Assembly: GCF_016918545.1 (NCBI RefSeq)
Contig: NZ_JAFFQC010000005.1
Coordinates: 94,034 to 158,033, forward strand
Direction: 5' to 3'
Length of the DNA: 64,000 nt
DNA from: Desulfobulbus alkaliphilus
GTDB taxonomy: Bacteria > Desulfobacterota > Desulfobulbia > Desulfobulbales > Desulfobulbaceae
Below the pieces are notes generated by a model. The model was not told where the DNA came from. It searched no databases and saw nothing but the letters and a program-made list of their open reading frames with translations. Shown here in pieces: positions 55,424-64,000 of the stretch (its first letter is position 1; each line of letters starts with the position of its first letter). Position numbers and translations under genes: made by a program.

Positions 55424-57380
55424 AACCCATGTTCTGGTTGTCGATAACAGTCCTGTCATCCGCAGGATTCTCAGGTATGTTCTCGAGGCCGAGGGTTGTG
55501 AAGTCCAGGTTGCTGAAGATGGTCTCGATGCCTTGGACTGCATTGCCCGCCGGCGTCCTGATATCATATTCACCGATCTGATCATGCCCCGCATCGACGG
55601 CGAGAAACTCTGTTACATTGTCCGACATTCTCCTGAGCTGAAAGACATTTTTCTTGTCGTTCTTTCCGGTGTCGCCTTGGAGGATAATGATAATGCCCTG
55701 CAGACCGGAGCTGACATCTGCATTGCCAAGGGACAGTCCGGGATAATGAAGACTCATGTCCTGGCTGCTCTGGAGCAATATCGTAGCGGCCGGCCTGGTG
55801 ACAACAGCATCCGAGGTCTGGATGGGCTGTTTCCCCGTGAGGTGACCCACGAACTGCTGGTCAGTAAAAAACATCGGGATATCATTCTGGCGAAAATGAC
55901 CGAGGGCGTGGTGGAACTGAATCATGAGGGCCGGATTGTTATGGCCAACGGTGTTGCCGTGACCCTTTTCGGACGGCCCGAGGCCAGGATTCTGGGGAGC
56001 CCCCTGGATCAGTTTCTGCCGGAGGCGGCACAGCAACGGCTTGCCGACTGGATGGAAATGTGCGCAGCCTCGTTTGAGTATCTGCCGCTGGTCTTCGGGT
56101 ATGATGATCCCATCCATTTGGAGGATCGGGTCATTACCTGTAATCTGGTCCCTGTGGCCGAGGATGACAGTTTTTTCATCATCGGCATTCTCCAGGATGT
56201 CAGCCGACGCAAGATGTTGGAGCAGCGTCAGCGCCAACTGGAAATAGAACTGCAGCGAATCCGCAAAATGGATGCAATGTCACTGATGGCCAGCGGTATT
56301 GCCCATGATTTCAATAACCTGTTGACCATAATCAACGGGAATATCGAGATGGCTCGGTATGTCTGCCACGACGACAATGTGTCCCAACTCCTCAACGAAT
56401 CCGCCAAAGCCCTCGACCTGACGGTCCAGTTGATCCGTCAATTCACCACGTTTTCCGACAATTACCTCCCGCGGAAATCCGAAGTCCTTCTGGGCAATCT
56501 CATCGAGGATGTTTTCCAGCACGAACTGAAGGGAACCGATATCAAATATCATATAGAATCCGAGCAGGGAGACCTGGCTATCTCCCTTGATCCTGTTCAG
56601 ATGCGTCAGGTTTTTGTCAATTTGGTCCGCAATGCCATGGATGCGATGGAAGGCAGCGGCCAGGTTACGGTCCGAATTGACAGGGTTGATGGCGCGGCTG
56701 AATCAGCCCGTTCTGGTCTGCCCCAGACCACTGGAGAGGTTGTTCGGGTGACTTTTCATGATAGCGGCCCCGGTATCGATTCTCGTATTGTCGATCAGGT
56801 CTTTGATCCCTATTTTTCGACCAAACAGAAAGGGGCGCAAAAGGGAATGGGATTGGGGTTGACCATAGTCCATGCCATTGTGAAAAAACATGGCGGCCGG
56901 GTCCGTATCGAATCGTCAGTCGAGGGTTGTACGGTTTCTCTCTATTTCCCCCGTTATCCTCCCCTTATGACAAATGCCGATTATTTTTCAGGAACAGGTA
57001 AGGATGCCGCCCGCCGTGTTCTGGTTATGGATGATGATGAGATGATGCGCCTTATCAACAAAAAAATGTTTGAGTATTTCGGGTGTCGCGTCAGCCTGGC
57101 TGCAAACGGTGAGGAAGCCGAGGCCTTGTATCGGGATATGATCGAAGCAGGTCAACGATTTGATCTGGTCCTGCTTGATCTCCGGATTCGCGGGGGCATG
57201 GGCGGCCTGGAAGTCGCCCGCTGCATTGAAAAAATCGATCCGGAAGCCGTCATGATCGCCATCAGTGGCGATACCGACCATGAGGTCATTCAGGATTACA
57301 CCGCGTATCCGTTTGCCGATGCCCTGGCGAAACCCTTTTCCATTGACGCTGTCGAGGATATTATCAGGCGGTTTCTCTGA
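55416..57380 (+). CDS. Receiver-PAS-kinase-receiver hybrid histidine kinase
   Basis: 654 residues, cytoplasmic. N-terminal receiver with D54 (IIFTDLIMPRIDG), PAS (about 160-270), phosphoacceptor H297 in ASGIAHDFNNLLT, HATPase (VTFHDSGPGIDSRIVDQVFD, then KGMGLGLTIVHAIVKKHGG) and a second receiver with D588 (LVLLDLRIRGGMGG). Both receivers keep their aspartates. GGAG lies 8 bp before ATG 55416. With the two upstream genes it forms a phosphorelay-like set, with five phospho-sites in receivers and kinases. Confidence 0.9.
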   Translation: MTKTHVLVVDNSPVIRRILRYVLEAEGCEVQVAEDGLDALDCIARRRPDIIFTDLIMPRIDGEKLCYIVRHSPELKDIFLVVLSGVALEDNDNALQTGADICIAKGQSGIMKTHVLAALEQYRSGRPGDNSIRGLDGLFPREVTHELLVSKKHRDIILAKMTEGVVELNHEGRIVMANGVAVTLFGRPEARILGSPLDQFLPEAAQQRLADWMEMCAASFEYLPLVFGYDDPIHLEDRVITCNLVPVAEDDSFFIIGILQDVSRRKMLEQRQRQLEIELQRIRKMDAMSLMASGIAHDFNNLLTIINGNIEMARYVCHDDNVSQLLNESAKALDLTVQLIRQFTTFSDNYLPRKSEVLLGNLIEDVFQHELKGTDIKYHIESEQGDLAISLDPVQMRQVFVNLVRNAMDAMEGSGQVTVRIDRVDGAAESARSGLPQTTGEVVRVTFHDSGPGIDSRIVDQVFDPYFSTKQKGAQKGMGLGLTIVHAIVKKHGGRVRIESSVEGCTVSLYFPRYPPLMTNADYFSGTGKDAARRVLVMDDDEMMRLINKKMFEYFGCRVSLAANGEEAEALYRDMIEAGQRFDLVLLDLRIRGGMGGLEVARCIEKIDPEAVMIAISGDTDHEVIQDYTAYPFADALAKPFSIDAVEDIIRRFL

Positions 57381-57733
57381 TTGTGGGTCCTGCGGTCGTG
57401 TCGGGATGGCCGCAAGAGGACCGAAGTGGCCCCTCTTTTTTCCTCCCCGTTTTTTCTGGTGCAGGTGGACCGACGGAGTTGCACCGGGTTTTCTCGATCC
57501 GTGAGCATCCATCCGCACGCCCCCAAGTGCGGCTAGTGAAAGTTGTTTTCAAGCATTTCGCTGAAATTATATGATGATTACAGTAGTGAAAATGCAAAAC
57601 AAACGTCCAGCTGTCACGGATGATTCAGGGGTTTTTTAAGCACGTTTACCGGCACCTCCCACCTGCGTACTCCACAAGAAGCGGGAGACAGGGAGTGCAG
57701 GTAAGCGGTTCTTTTTTTCCATTGGTTGGTATC
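57381..57733. other. Intergenic region with repeat copy G
   Basis: 353 bp. Copy G of the dispersed element is at 57493-57630. The remainder, with a GCGGGAGACAGGGAGTGCAG stretch before the J-domain gene, holds no gene I can support. Confidence 0.45.
57493..57630. repeat. Dispersed palindromic element, copy G
   Basis: About 138 bp. The left end is a variant (CTCGATCCGTGAGCATCCAT), the interior includes GTGCGGCTAGTGAAAGTTGT and an AT-rich middle, and the right end is CCAGCTGTCACGGATGATTC followed by AGG. It has a 3-bp insertion (GAT) compared with copy D at the right end. Confidence 0.75.
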
Positions 57734-58735
57734 ATGTATTTAGCCAGAACAGGCGCCGGGTTATGGCGTTACCGCTATGTACTGCGCGAATCCTATCGTC
57801 TGGGAGATGTCTATGTTTTTCGCGACCTGGCTGATCTGGGTCGCGATCCTTCGCGTTTCATCGTCTATAGTGATGAGACCTCCTTTATGATCGATGAGGA
57901 TTTTCTGCAACGCTTGCGGCATGAGGGGGTCCAGGTTCCGGACACCGAACTGGAAGACCTGCTCTTTCCTTTTGTCGATCCCTATATCCAGAACCGGCTG
58001 CAGCCTTTCCGTCATCGGAACAGATACCGCAATTGGGCACCGGTGGGCAGTCGTTTGCGCGAACGGGCCATGGCCGAGACCCACGTCATTGATCGCAGGC
58101 GGCTGCATTTTCTCCGTCTAGGCCGGACCTCAGCGGAAACGATTGCCAAGACACCGGCCATGTATGCGGTCCTCCTGGATAAATCACGGGATGAGATTGA
58201 ACAGTTGATCATGCAGCGTGAACAAGCCCTTCCGGCCAGGGAATACCAGCAGTACCTGTTCGCTGTTTTTGATCTGCATCGACATTTCAAGGAGAGTTAT
58301 GCCCGCTCCATGCCTGAAGCCCTTAATCGGGAGCAGCTTGACACCCTGTTTGTCGATGCTGTCTGCCGCCTGGCCCGTGACCAGGATTTCTGGCAGGGAT
58401 TCCCGCAGGGAGACTCTTTGCCTGCCTACCTGATCCGCTACCTGATCATGTATTTTGATGCCGCCCCGGATGGACCGGTTTTTCGGGCCGGATTTACCCG
58501 GCCACGTTCACGGCGGACATTCCATTCCGTAGTTGTCACTGGTGGGATGTCCCGCCAGCAGGCCATGGCAATATTCGGACTCAGCAGCACTCAACTAGCC
58601 GCTCTGCGGAAAAACGATCTTACCCGCCTGTATCGTCGCAAAGCCCATGAATTGCACCCCGACAAAGGTGGCGAGAGCGAGCAGTTTATCCGTTTGACCG
58701 CTGCCTATAATGAACTGCTGCCCTCTCTTCCATGA
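57734..58735 (+). CDS. Protein with C-terminal J-domain
   Basis: 333 residues. The last 60 residues form a J-domain with the HPD tripeptide in LTRLYRRKAHELHPDKGGES, so it should stimulate an Hsp70 (DnaK) ATPase. The first 270 residues are unassigned: an RYRYVLRESYRLGDVYVFRD-type opening, Arg-rich and without membrane segments. J-domains at the C-terminus are unusual for DnaJ itself but known in specialised co-chaperones. The gene overlaps the ABC exporter gene by 4 bp. ATG 57734 is my choice; a start at 57620 lies in repeat DNA and is less likely. Confidence 0.75.
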   Translation: MYLARTGAGLWRYRYVLRESYRLGDVYVFRDLADLGRDPSRFIVYSDETSFMIDEDFLQRLRHEGVQVPDTELEDLLFPFVDPYIQNRLQPFRHRNRYRNWAPVGSRLRERAMAETHVIDRRRLHFLRLGRTSAETIAKTPAMYAVLLDKSRDEIEQLIMQREQALPAREYQQYLFAVFDLHRHFKESYARSMPEALNREQLDTLFVDAVCRLARDQDFWQGFPQGDSLPAYLIRYLIMYFDAAPDGPVFRAGFTRPRSRRTFHSVVVTGGMSRQQAMAIFGLSSTQLAALRKNDLTRLYRRKAHELHPDKGGESEQFIRLTAAYNELLPSLP

Positions 58736-60498
58736 CCGATTCTACTCCCGGCGGCAGCGGCGATCAGGATCAAGGGCGCCCGCTGCAGGTGGTGCTGCCC
58801 ATTTTTCGGACGTACTGGTTTCGTCTGACTCTGGGGCTGCTTGCCCTGGTGGCAGTGGATTTTCTCCAACTTATTATTCCCCTTTTTGTCAAAACAGCGG
58901 TGGACGAACTCGCGGCAGGAACGGCCACCTCTCCGCAGCTGCTCAAACTCAGCCTCGCTGTCTGCCTGGTAGCGATTTTTGTTGCTGTTCTTCGCTTCAT
59001 CTGGCGCTATCTGATCATCGGTTTTTCCAGGATTCTCGAGAAGAAGCTACGTGATCGGCTGTTTGCCCATGTCCTGCGCATGGACCAGCCCTTTTTCGAG
59101 CGCTATACGGTCGGCGACCTCATGGCCAGGTCGGGCAACGACATGGCAACGGTCCAGATGGCCTGCGGCATGGGGCTGGTGGCGGCGGCCGATGCCCTTG
59201 TCATGTCGACAGCGGCCTTGGGATTCATGCTTGCCATTGATGTCAAGTTGACTCTGATCGCTCTCTTGCCCATGCCCCTGCTCGCAATCTGCACCAGAGT
59301 TCTTTCCGGTCGTCTCCATCACCGTTTCAACCTGGTTCAGGAACAGTTTTCGCTGTTGACCGAGTTCGCCCGCACCACCCTGGTGTCTGTTCGTCTCATC
59401 AAGGGGTATGCGCTGGAACGGTTTCAGGAAGGCCGATTTCAGGTCCTGGGAGAACAGTATGTGCGCGGCAATCTCAGGGTCGCTGTCATCCAGGGGCTGC
59501 TGTTTCCCATTGCCACCCTGGTGGGTAATATCGGCATGCTACTCATTCTCTATTACGGCGGTACCCTGGTCATCGAGGGCCGCCTCACCATTGGCTCCTT
59601 TGTCGCTTTTATCAGTTATCTGTACATGCTTATCTGGCCGATGATGGCTATAGGCTGGGTTGCCAATCTTGTTCAGCGGGGTATGACCAGTCTGCGGCGG
59701 GTTCAGCATCTCCTTGAACAACAGCCGGTGGTCGACACCGGCCCGACTCTGCCTCTGCCTTCGACGCCTGCCACGACCTACTCCTGCAGAGGTCTGCACT
59801 TTACCTATCCATCCGCCACCCAGCCGGCGCTCAGTGACATTACCCTGGACATCGGGCCAGGAATCCTTGGCGTAACCGGTCGAACCGGGTCAGGTAAATC
59901 AACGCTTTGTAAACTGCTCCTGCGTTTGTACCCGGTGGCCGATGGCACCCTGTTCTTTCGCGGGCAGGACGTCAACCACCTCGCCCAGGCCGACATTCGC
60001 AATTGTCTGGCCTATGTCGGCCAGGAACCGGTGGTATTTGCCGAGACCATTGAGAGAAATATTGCCCTTGGCAGGCCGGAGGCAACGAAGGAGGAGATAG
60101 AGGCCGCGGCGCGTGCCGCAGCCATTGACGCCGATATCCGCGCCTTTACCGATGGGTATCAGACCGTTATCGGTGAACGGGGCGTGCAGCTTTCCGGCGG
60201 CCAGCGGCAGCGGCTGGCCTTGGCTCGAGCCCTGCTGTGCGATCGGCCCATGCTGATCATCGACGATGCTCTATCCGCCATTGATGTTGAAACCGAGCAA
60301 CAGGTCCTGCAGGGCATTCTTTCCCTATTCCAGAAAAAAACAGTTCTGCTTGTTTCTCATAGGATCAATGTGCTGCGCCACGCCGACCGGATTGTCCTCA
60401 TCGATGCCGGGAGAATCGTCGGCCAGGGAAACCACGAGGCTCTCCTCCACCATTCATTTTATCGCGCCATGACGGAGAAACAGCAGGGCGATGCATAA
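58732..60498 (+). CDS. ABC exporter half-transporter, MdlA-like
   Basis: 588 residues. A six-span membrane domain (about 25-320) is followed by an ATPase. Walker A is GRTGSGKSTL, the signature LSGGQRQRLALARALL, Walker B MLIIDDALSAID and the H-loop VSHRIN. The catalytic Glu after Walker B is Asp (IIDDAL), as in MdlA, giving one degenerate ATP site when paired with the next protein. It probably forms a heterodimeric exporter of lipids, peptides or drugs. Confidence 0.92.
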   Translation: MTDSTPGGSGDQDQGRPLQVVLPIFRTYWFRLTLGLLALVAVDFLQLIIPLFVKTAVDELAAGTATSPQLLKLSLAVCLVAIFVAVLRFIWRYLIIGFSRILEKKLRDRLFAHVLRMDQPFFERYTVGDLMARSGNDMATVQMACGMGLVAAADALVMSTAALGFMLAIDVKLTLIALLPMPLLAICTRVLSGRLHHRFNLVQEQFSLLTEFARTTLVSVRLIKGYALERFQEGRFQVLGEQYVRGNLRVAVIQGLLFPIATLVGNIGMLLILYYGGTLVIEGRLTIGSFVAFISYLYMLIWPMMAIGWVANLVQRGMTSLRRVQHLLEQQPVVDTGPTLPLPSTPATTYSCRGLHFTYPSATQPALSDITLDIGPGILGVTGRTGSGKSTLCKLLLRLYPVADGTLFFRGQDVNHLAQADIRNCLAYVGQEPVVFAETIERNIALGRPEATKEEIEAAARAAAIDADIRAFTDGYQTVIGERGVQLSGGQRQRLALARALLCDRPMLIIDDALSAIDVETEQQVLQGILSLFQKKTVLLVSHRINVLRHADRIVLIDAGRIVGQGNHEALLHHSFYRAMTEKQQGDA

Positions 60499-62287
60499 TT
60501 TCGGCTATTCGGAAGAAGGGCAGGTCACATCCATAAGCGATGTCCGCCTCTGGCAGCGGATTCTGGCCTACAGCCGCAGGCATGTTCTCGGCCTGAGCGG
60601 AGCGGTGCTCCTTTCTCTGATCGTCACCGTTGCCACCCTGAGTCTGCCGAGACTGATGCAGATGGGTATCGACCAATATATTGTCATTGATGCCCTCGGC
60701 AGTGTCGAACGTGTGGCCGGACTGGGTCGGATCGCCTTGTGGTATGGGCTCCTCATAGGTCTGATTTTTTTCACGACCTTTTGCCAGATGGTGCTGCTGG
60801 AATGGATCGGGCAATCAATCATGCACCGCCTGCGGCAGCATCTCTTTGCTCACCTGCTCACCCTGGATCTCGTGTTTTTTCATGACCAGCCCGCCGGACG
60901 CCTCGTCACCCGGCTGACCAACGATATCCAGAACATGCACGAAATGTTCACTTCGGTCATGGTCACCCTGTTCAATGACGGTCTCAAACTGGTGGGCATC
61001 TTCTGTTTTCTCGCCCTGATGAACGTGCGGTTGGCCCTGATCATGGCTGTCTTTGTCCCCCTGGCCCTGGTGGTCACCGTTATCTTCTCCCGTTTCGCCC
61101 GGGAAAAGTTTCGGGCAATCCGTACCCAGACCGCAAAAATCAACTCTTTTCTGGCCGAATCTCTGGCTGGTGTCGGTGTAATTCAGGTTTTTGGCGGCCA
61201 AAAACACAGCAGTGCGGATCACCGTGGCTTGACCGACGAATACCTGCAGCGCAGCTTTGGTCAGATCAGGGTCTTCGGTATTTTCATGCCCTTGACCGAA
61301 TTGATGAGTTCCGTAGCCATAGCCCTCATTCTCTGGTACGGGGGCGGCGAGGTCATCCGCAGTCAACTGACCATTGGTGAATTAGCGGCATTTCTCTTTT
61401 ACATGCGGCTCTTTTTTCAACCTCTGCGGGAACTTTCCCAGAAGTATTCGATTGTCCAGTCGGCCATGGCCTCGGCAGAGCGTATCTTTCAAACCCTGGA
61501 TACCCGTTCTCATATGTCCGTCCTTGCATCGGATTCATCGCAACCTCTGAACCGCAGCGGTGCGGTTGAATTCAAACAGGTGCGGTTCGGGTACAAGCCG
61601 GATCAACCGGTACTCAAGGATATTAATTTATCGATTGCCCCGGGAGAAACTGTTGCCGTGATCGGTTCGACCGGATCCGGAAAGACGACGCTTATCTCCC
61701 TTCTGGTTCGATTGTATGATCCTCAGGAGGGCACGGTGTCCATTGATGGCAGTGATATTCGTTCGCTGCCCCTGGTGACCCTGCGCCGGCATGTCGGTAT
61801 CATTATGCAGGATATTTTCATCCTGCCTGATACGGTGCGGGCAAATATCGTACTTGACGGTTTGCCCGATGAAACAAAACTCCATCAGATCCTGGCGCAA
61901 ACCGGTTTGAACACCTTCGTCGACCGACTGCCCCAGGGCTTGGAAACCCGTATAGGTGAAGGTGCTCTCAACCTTTCCCTGGGAGAGAAGCAATTGTTGT
62001 CCTTTGTCCGGGCTCTGTATCGCGACCCCGCCATTCTGGTGCTGGATGAGGCTACGGCCTCCATTGATACCGAATCGGAGAATATGCTCGAGCGAGCGAT
62101 AGAGGCTGGTTTCCACGGGCGGACTTCCCTGGTGATCGCCCACCGTCTCTCCACCATACGCCGCGCGAACCGGATCGTGGTTCTTGACCAGGGGCAAATC
62201 GTGGAACAGGGCAGCCACGATGAATTGATGCGACATCAATCCCTGTACTACCGGCTGGTAAAGATGGATACGCAGGATGCGGGATGA
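60491..62287 (+). CDS. ABC exporter half-transporter, MdlB-like
   Basis: 598 residues. Six membrane spans, then an ATPase with Walker A GSTGSGKTTL, a weak signature LSLGEKQLLSFVRAL, normal Walker B AILVLDEATASID and H-loop IAHRLS. The proper Glu here and the Asp in the partner fit an asymmetric heterodimer such as MdlAB or LmrCD. It overlaps the partner gene by 8 bp. Confidence 0.92.
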   Translation: MHNFGYSEEGQVTSISDVRLWQRILAYSRRHVLGLSGAVLLSLIVTVATLSLPRLMQMGIDQYIVIDALGSVERVAGLGRIALWYGLLIGLIFFTTFCQMVLLEWIGQSIMHRLRQHLFAHLLTLDLVFFHDQPAGRLVTRLTNDIQNMHEMFTSVMVTLFNDGLKLVGIFCFLALMNVRLALIMAVFVPLALVVTVIFSRFAREKFRAIRTQTAKINSFLAESLAGVGVIQVFGGQKHSSADHRGLTDEYLQRSFGQIRVFGIFMPLTELMSSVAIALILWYGGGEVIRSQLTIGELAAFLFYMRLFFQPLRELSQKYSIVQSAMASAERIFQTLDTRSHMSVLASDSSQPLNRSGAVEFKQVRFGYKPDQPVLKDINLSIAPGETVAVIGSTGSGKTTLISLLVRLYDPQEGTVSIDGSDIRSLPLVTLRRHVGIIMQDIFILPDTVRANIVLDGLPDETKLHQILAQTGLNTFVDRLPQGLETRIGEGALNLSLGEKQLLSFVRALYRDPAILVLDEATASIDTESENMLERAIEAGFHGRTSLVIAHRLSTIRRANRIVVLDQGQIVEQGSHDELMRHQSLYYRLVKMDTQDAG

Positions 62288-62400
62288 GCACGTCCCCGGG
62301 CAAGGCACCACCGCACGGTTGGCGGGCACAGGTCAGACAGCCTCTTGCTTGCCCCTGGTGAACGTGGGCCGGAAGAGGAGACTGTGCCGCCCGATCGGGT
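62288..62400. terminator. Inverted-repeat terminator candidate between convergent genes
   Basis: GGCGGGCACAG (62321-62331) and CTGTGCCGCC (62383-62392) form an imperfect long-range stem in the gap between convergent transcripts, with CCCGATCGGGTTT at its right edge. The long loop makes it a weak candidate. Confidence 0.3.
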
Positions 62401-63216
62401 TTACGAGCCGGAACCGTCCTCGGCATGTTGATACAAAGGGATGAAACGTTCAAGCAGCGGTCCCAGTTCACCACTTTGCCGCAGGTCCAGCAGATAGCTT
62501 CTGGCAGCCTGCAGCAGGTCTTCATTGTCCGGATGGACGACCCAGGCCAGTTTCTCACTGGTCATCGGTGTCCACCCGGACGTCAGGCCTCGGTCGATAT
62601 GGAGTGAAGCGTAGTACAGATTGGTGGACATTTCATGGATGAATGCATCAATGGAATAGCTGAGTAAGGCCTGGACCCCCTCCGGAACGCTGGGGAACAT
62701 GAAGGTTCTCCCCTTTCGGTCGAGGGTATTGACAAAATGTTCGCCAGCGGTGCCGGTAACAGCACCGAGACGGACGTCCCTGTCACCCAGATGACGCGAA
62801 TCAAGGCCGAGCCGGGTGAAATCGGTGACGCGGACCAATGCGACCTGGCCGGATGCCAGGTACGGATCAGTGGCGCGTCCTCCCTTTGCCTGAGCTTCAT
62901 CGGTGGTGATTCCGGACATGATGATATCAATGGTGCCGTCGGCAAGGGCCTGGAACAGATCCGAGCGGGGCAGTTCGATGAAAGCGGGTGAAGAGTTGGT
63001 GAAACGGGCCAGATCAGCGGCGAACTGGATTTCCAGGCCGGTAATTCTGCCATCCTTGCGATACACATAGGGAGGGGCATCCGGGGCGATTCCGATCCTG
63101 AGAACAGCCTGGTGTCTCTCTGTACTGGTCAGGGACATGGGATGCGGTAGTGAACATCCCTGCATCAATAGGGCGAGCGGCAGCAGCAGTAAAAGAAGGG
63201 GACGGAAAAAATGCAT
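62401..63216 (-). CDS. Family 3 solute-binding lipoprotein
   Basis: 271 residues from ATG 63216 (AGGA 5 bp upstream). A signal peptide with a cysteine (LLLLLLPLALLMQGC, C20) suggests a lipoprotein. The mature part reads LRIGIAPDAPPYVYRKDGRI, GLEIQFAADLARF and ELPRSDLFQALADGTIDIIM, then SGITTDEA, a polar amino-acid-type (PBP type 2) binding protein. No transporter genes adjoin it. Such orphans can serve sensing or be part of a split system. Confidence 0.88.
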   Translation of the reverse strand: MHFFRPLLLLLLPLALLMQGCSLPHPMSLTSTERHQAVLRIGIAPDAPPYVYRKDGRITGLEIQFAADLARFTNSSPAFIELPRSDLFQALADGTIDIIMSGITTDEAQAKGGRATDPYLASGQVALVRVTDFTRLGLDSRHLGDRDVRLGAVTGTAGEHFVNTLDRKGRTFMFPSVPEGVQALLSYSIDAFIHEMSTNLYYASLHIDRGLTSGWTPMTSEKLAWVVHPDNEDLLQAARSYLLDLRQSGELGPLLERFIPLYQHAEDGSGS

Positions 63217-63351
63217 GGTTTCCTGCAAAAAGGTTGTCGTCAAAACCAGCCGGTAACATCAACGATGCAGCTACACGACTAAAAACTCTGTGACTGTTCA
63301 GATGAGCGACGAATTGGTTCTCTTCGGCGCGTATCACTGATGATCCGAGTG

Positions 63352-63376
63352 TTGATCAGCTCACGGATCCAGGGTT
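63352..63376. repeat. Half copy of the dispersed palindromic element
   Basis: GCTCACGGATCCAGGG is a right end of the element, overlapping the end of the PqiC-like fragment. No partner end is present. Confidence 0.45.
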
Positions 63377-63633
63377 TGTTCAGAAGCATCATCGCTCTTT
63401 TGTGCCAACTGATGGTCGGTCCGGAGAGCCGTGGCGATTTCCTCGCTCAGGTTGGCGATTGCCCGGGAAGCGGCGTCCACATATCCTGGGTAATCGGGGG
63501 TGTCCATGGTCAGCGCCTGTCGAAAAGATTTTCGTGAGACGATGCTCTTCTTGTCGATATCACTGATGGTGGCAACGGCGAGGATGGTGAAGAACTGTTT
63601 ATCCCCGCTGAATTCATTGAGTTCAACTTCCAC
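63361..63633 (-). pseudogene. C-terminal fragment of a PqiC/YmbA-like lipoprotein
   Basis: The frame VEVELNEFSGDKQFFTILAV, ATISDIDKKSIVSRKSF and VDAASRAIANLSEEIA matches the end of ABC-type transport auxiliary lipoproteins (PqiC/DUF330). Only 90 residues from a GTG are seen; intact members are about 190-200. Upstream the sequence turns into a transposase promoter region, so the 5' part was probably removed by insertion of the element that begins near 63640-63800. PqiC works with MCE-type lipid transport. Confidence 0.6.
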
Positions 63634-63850
63634 CCAGCAGTTCCCGCTTTGTCCTGAACCCCAGTGAATACGTGGTTCCTTAAAACAGTTTTCGCAAACT
63701 TTTCCAGCCCGCCAAGGAGGAGGGCTATTATAACATATTAAAATTACATCATTATTTTTTTCGGTGGCTTGTCGATTTTTCTTGACAATCTATAAAAGGT
63801 CGAATCGCCTTTTCTTTGTAAAATCAAACACTTACAAAGGAGAAGCGCCA

Positions 63851-64000
63851 TGTCCGTCAAAAAAATCGTCAAACGTACCCGCCAGGAAACCCAAACATTC
63901 CGTCGAATCAAAATGCGTGCTCATCTCAATGCCGATGCCCTCTTTGCCATCATCCGTAAGGATCTGCAGCGGGTGCCCGATCATCGGGCCGCCAATACAT
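63851..64000 (+). mobile_element. Transposase, 5' end (continues beyond window)
   Basis: ATG 63851 follows AAAGGAG, and 50 codons are visible. The protein opens MSVKKIVKRTRQETQTFRRI and continues LNADALFAIIRKDLQRVPDH, a start I recognise from IS4-like/DDE transposases in Desulfobacterota; the IS family is not certain without the rest. AT-rich DNA upstream (TTGACA at 63782, TATAAA at 63791) may be the promoter or the left end of the element. Confidence 0.65.

Noticed and set aside
1..64000. tRNA, rRNA, tmRNA and replication origin signals
   Set aside because: None were found by eye; no cloverleaf-like gene or DnaA-box cluster stood out.

Overview
The window is a stretch of a Gram-negative bacterial chromosome. 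KdsB (Kdo activation), an AsmA/YdbH-like envelope protein, RsmJ, an XseA nuclease and repeated PAS-type hybrid histidine kinases fit a Desulfobacterota (Desulfobulbales-like) genome, but that placement is inference from gene style, not from a marker gene. No rRNA or tRNA gene was seen.

Positions 1-14344 are a type III-A CRISPR-Cas locus. The left edge cuts into csm5, whose product carries an unusual C-terminal extension. A 118-codon ORF of unknown function ends 17 bp before a very large array (81 repeats, 80 spacers, 2333-8170). The array reads left to right: the repeat 3' end ATTGAGAC is a typical crRNA 5' handle, and most spacers read as antisense of open coding frames. To the right lie a small ORF, an HTH antitoxin with a decayed RelE toxin, and a solitary degenerate copy of the same repeat 1.1 kb beyond the array. 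The adaptation module follows, all on the + strand: a tiny acidic single-span membrane protein, a TPR protein, a CRISPR-associated primase-polymerase (CAPP), cas1 and cas2. Several spacers target diverged homologues of the same genes; four of them encode, in antisense, one conserved peptide.

Positions 14345-30595 hold a decayed transposase end, an AT-rich DUF1186 gene, an rlhA-like U32 gene, rdgB, pyruvate kinase, two PAS-rich hybrid kinases, a CDF metal transporter, a carboxymuconolactone-decarboxylase-like protein, a truncated DUF6765 gene and a large AsmA-like protein. Positions 31343-40059 hold two TSUP (TauE/SafE) transporters, a membrane-fused spermidine synthase-like protein and a four-gene Opu/ProU-type osmoprotectant ABC operon with a promoter-associated palindrome.

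Positions 40351-50749 carry two genes of poorly known function, cobT, xseA, a YfgM-like membrane TPR protein overlapping panC, a DegT-family aminotransferase, rsmJ and kdsB. Positions 50968-57380 are a tightly overlapping operon joining a long CofD/GlmR(YvcK)-like protein to a hybrid kinase, a response regulator and a second hybrid kinase. Positions 57734-62287 are another overlapping operon: a protein with a C-terminal J-domain and a heterodimeric MdlAB-like ABC exporter. The right end has a solute-binding protein, a fragment of a PqiC-like lipoprotein gene and the start of a transposase, which suggests insertion into the PqiC-like gene.

A family of roughly 110-140 bp intergenic palindromic elements with ends close to CCTGAATCCGTGACGGCTGG recurs across 19-63 kb (at least six fuller copies plus half copies). 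A second, shorter dispersed element occurs twice.
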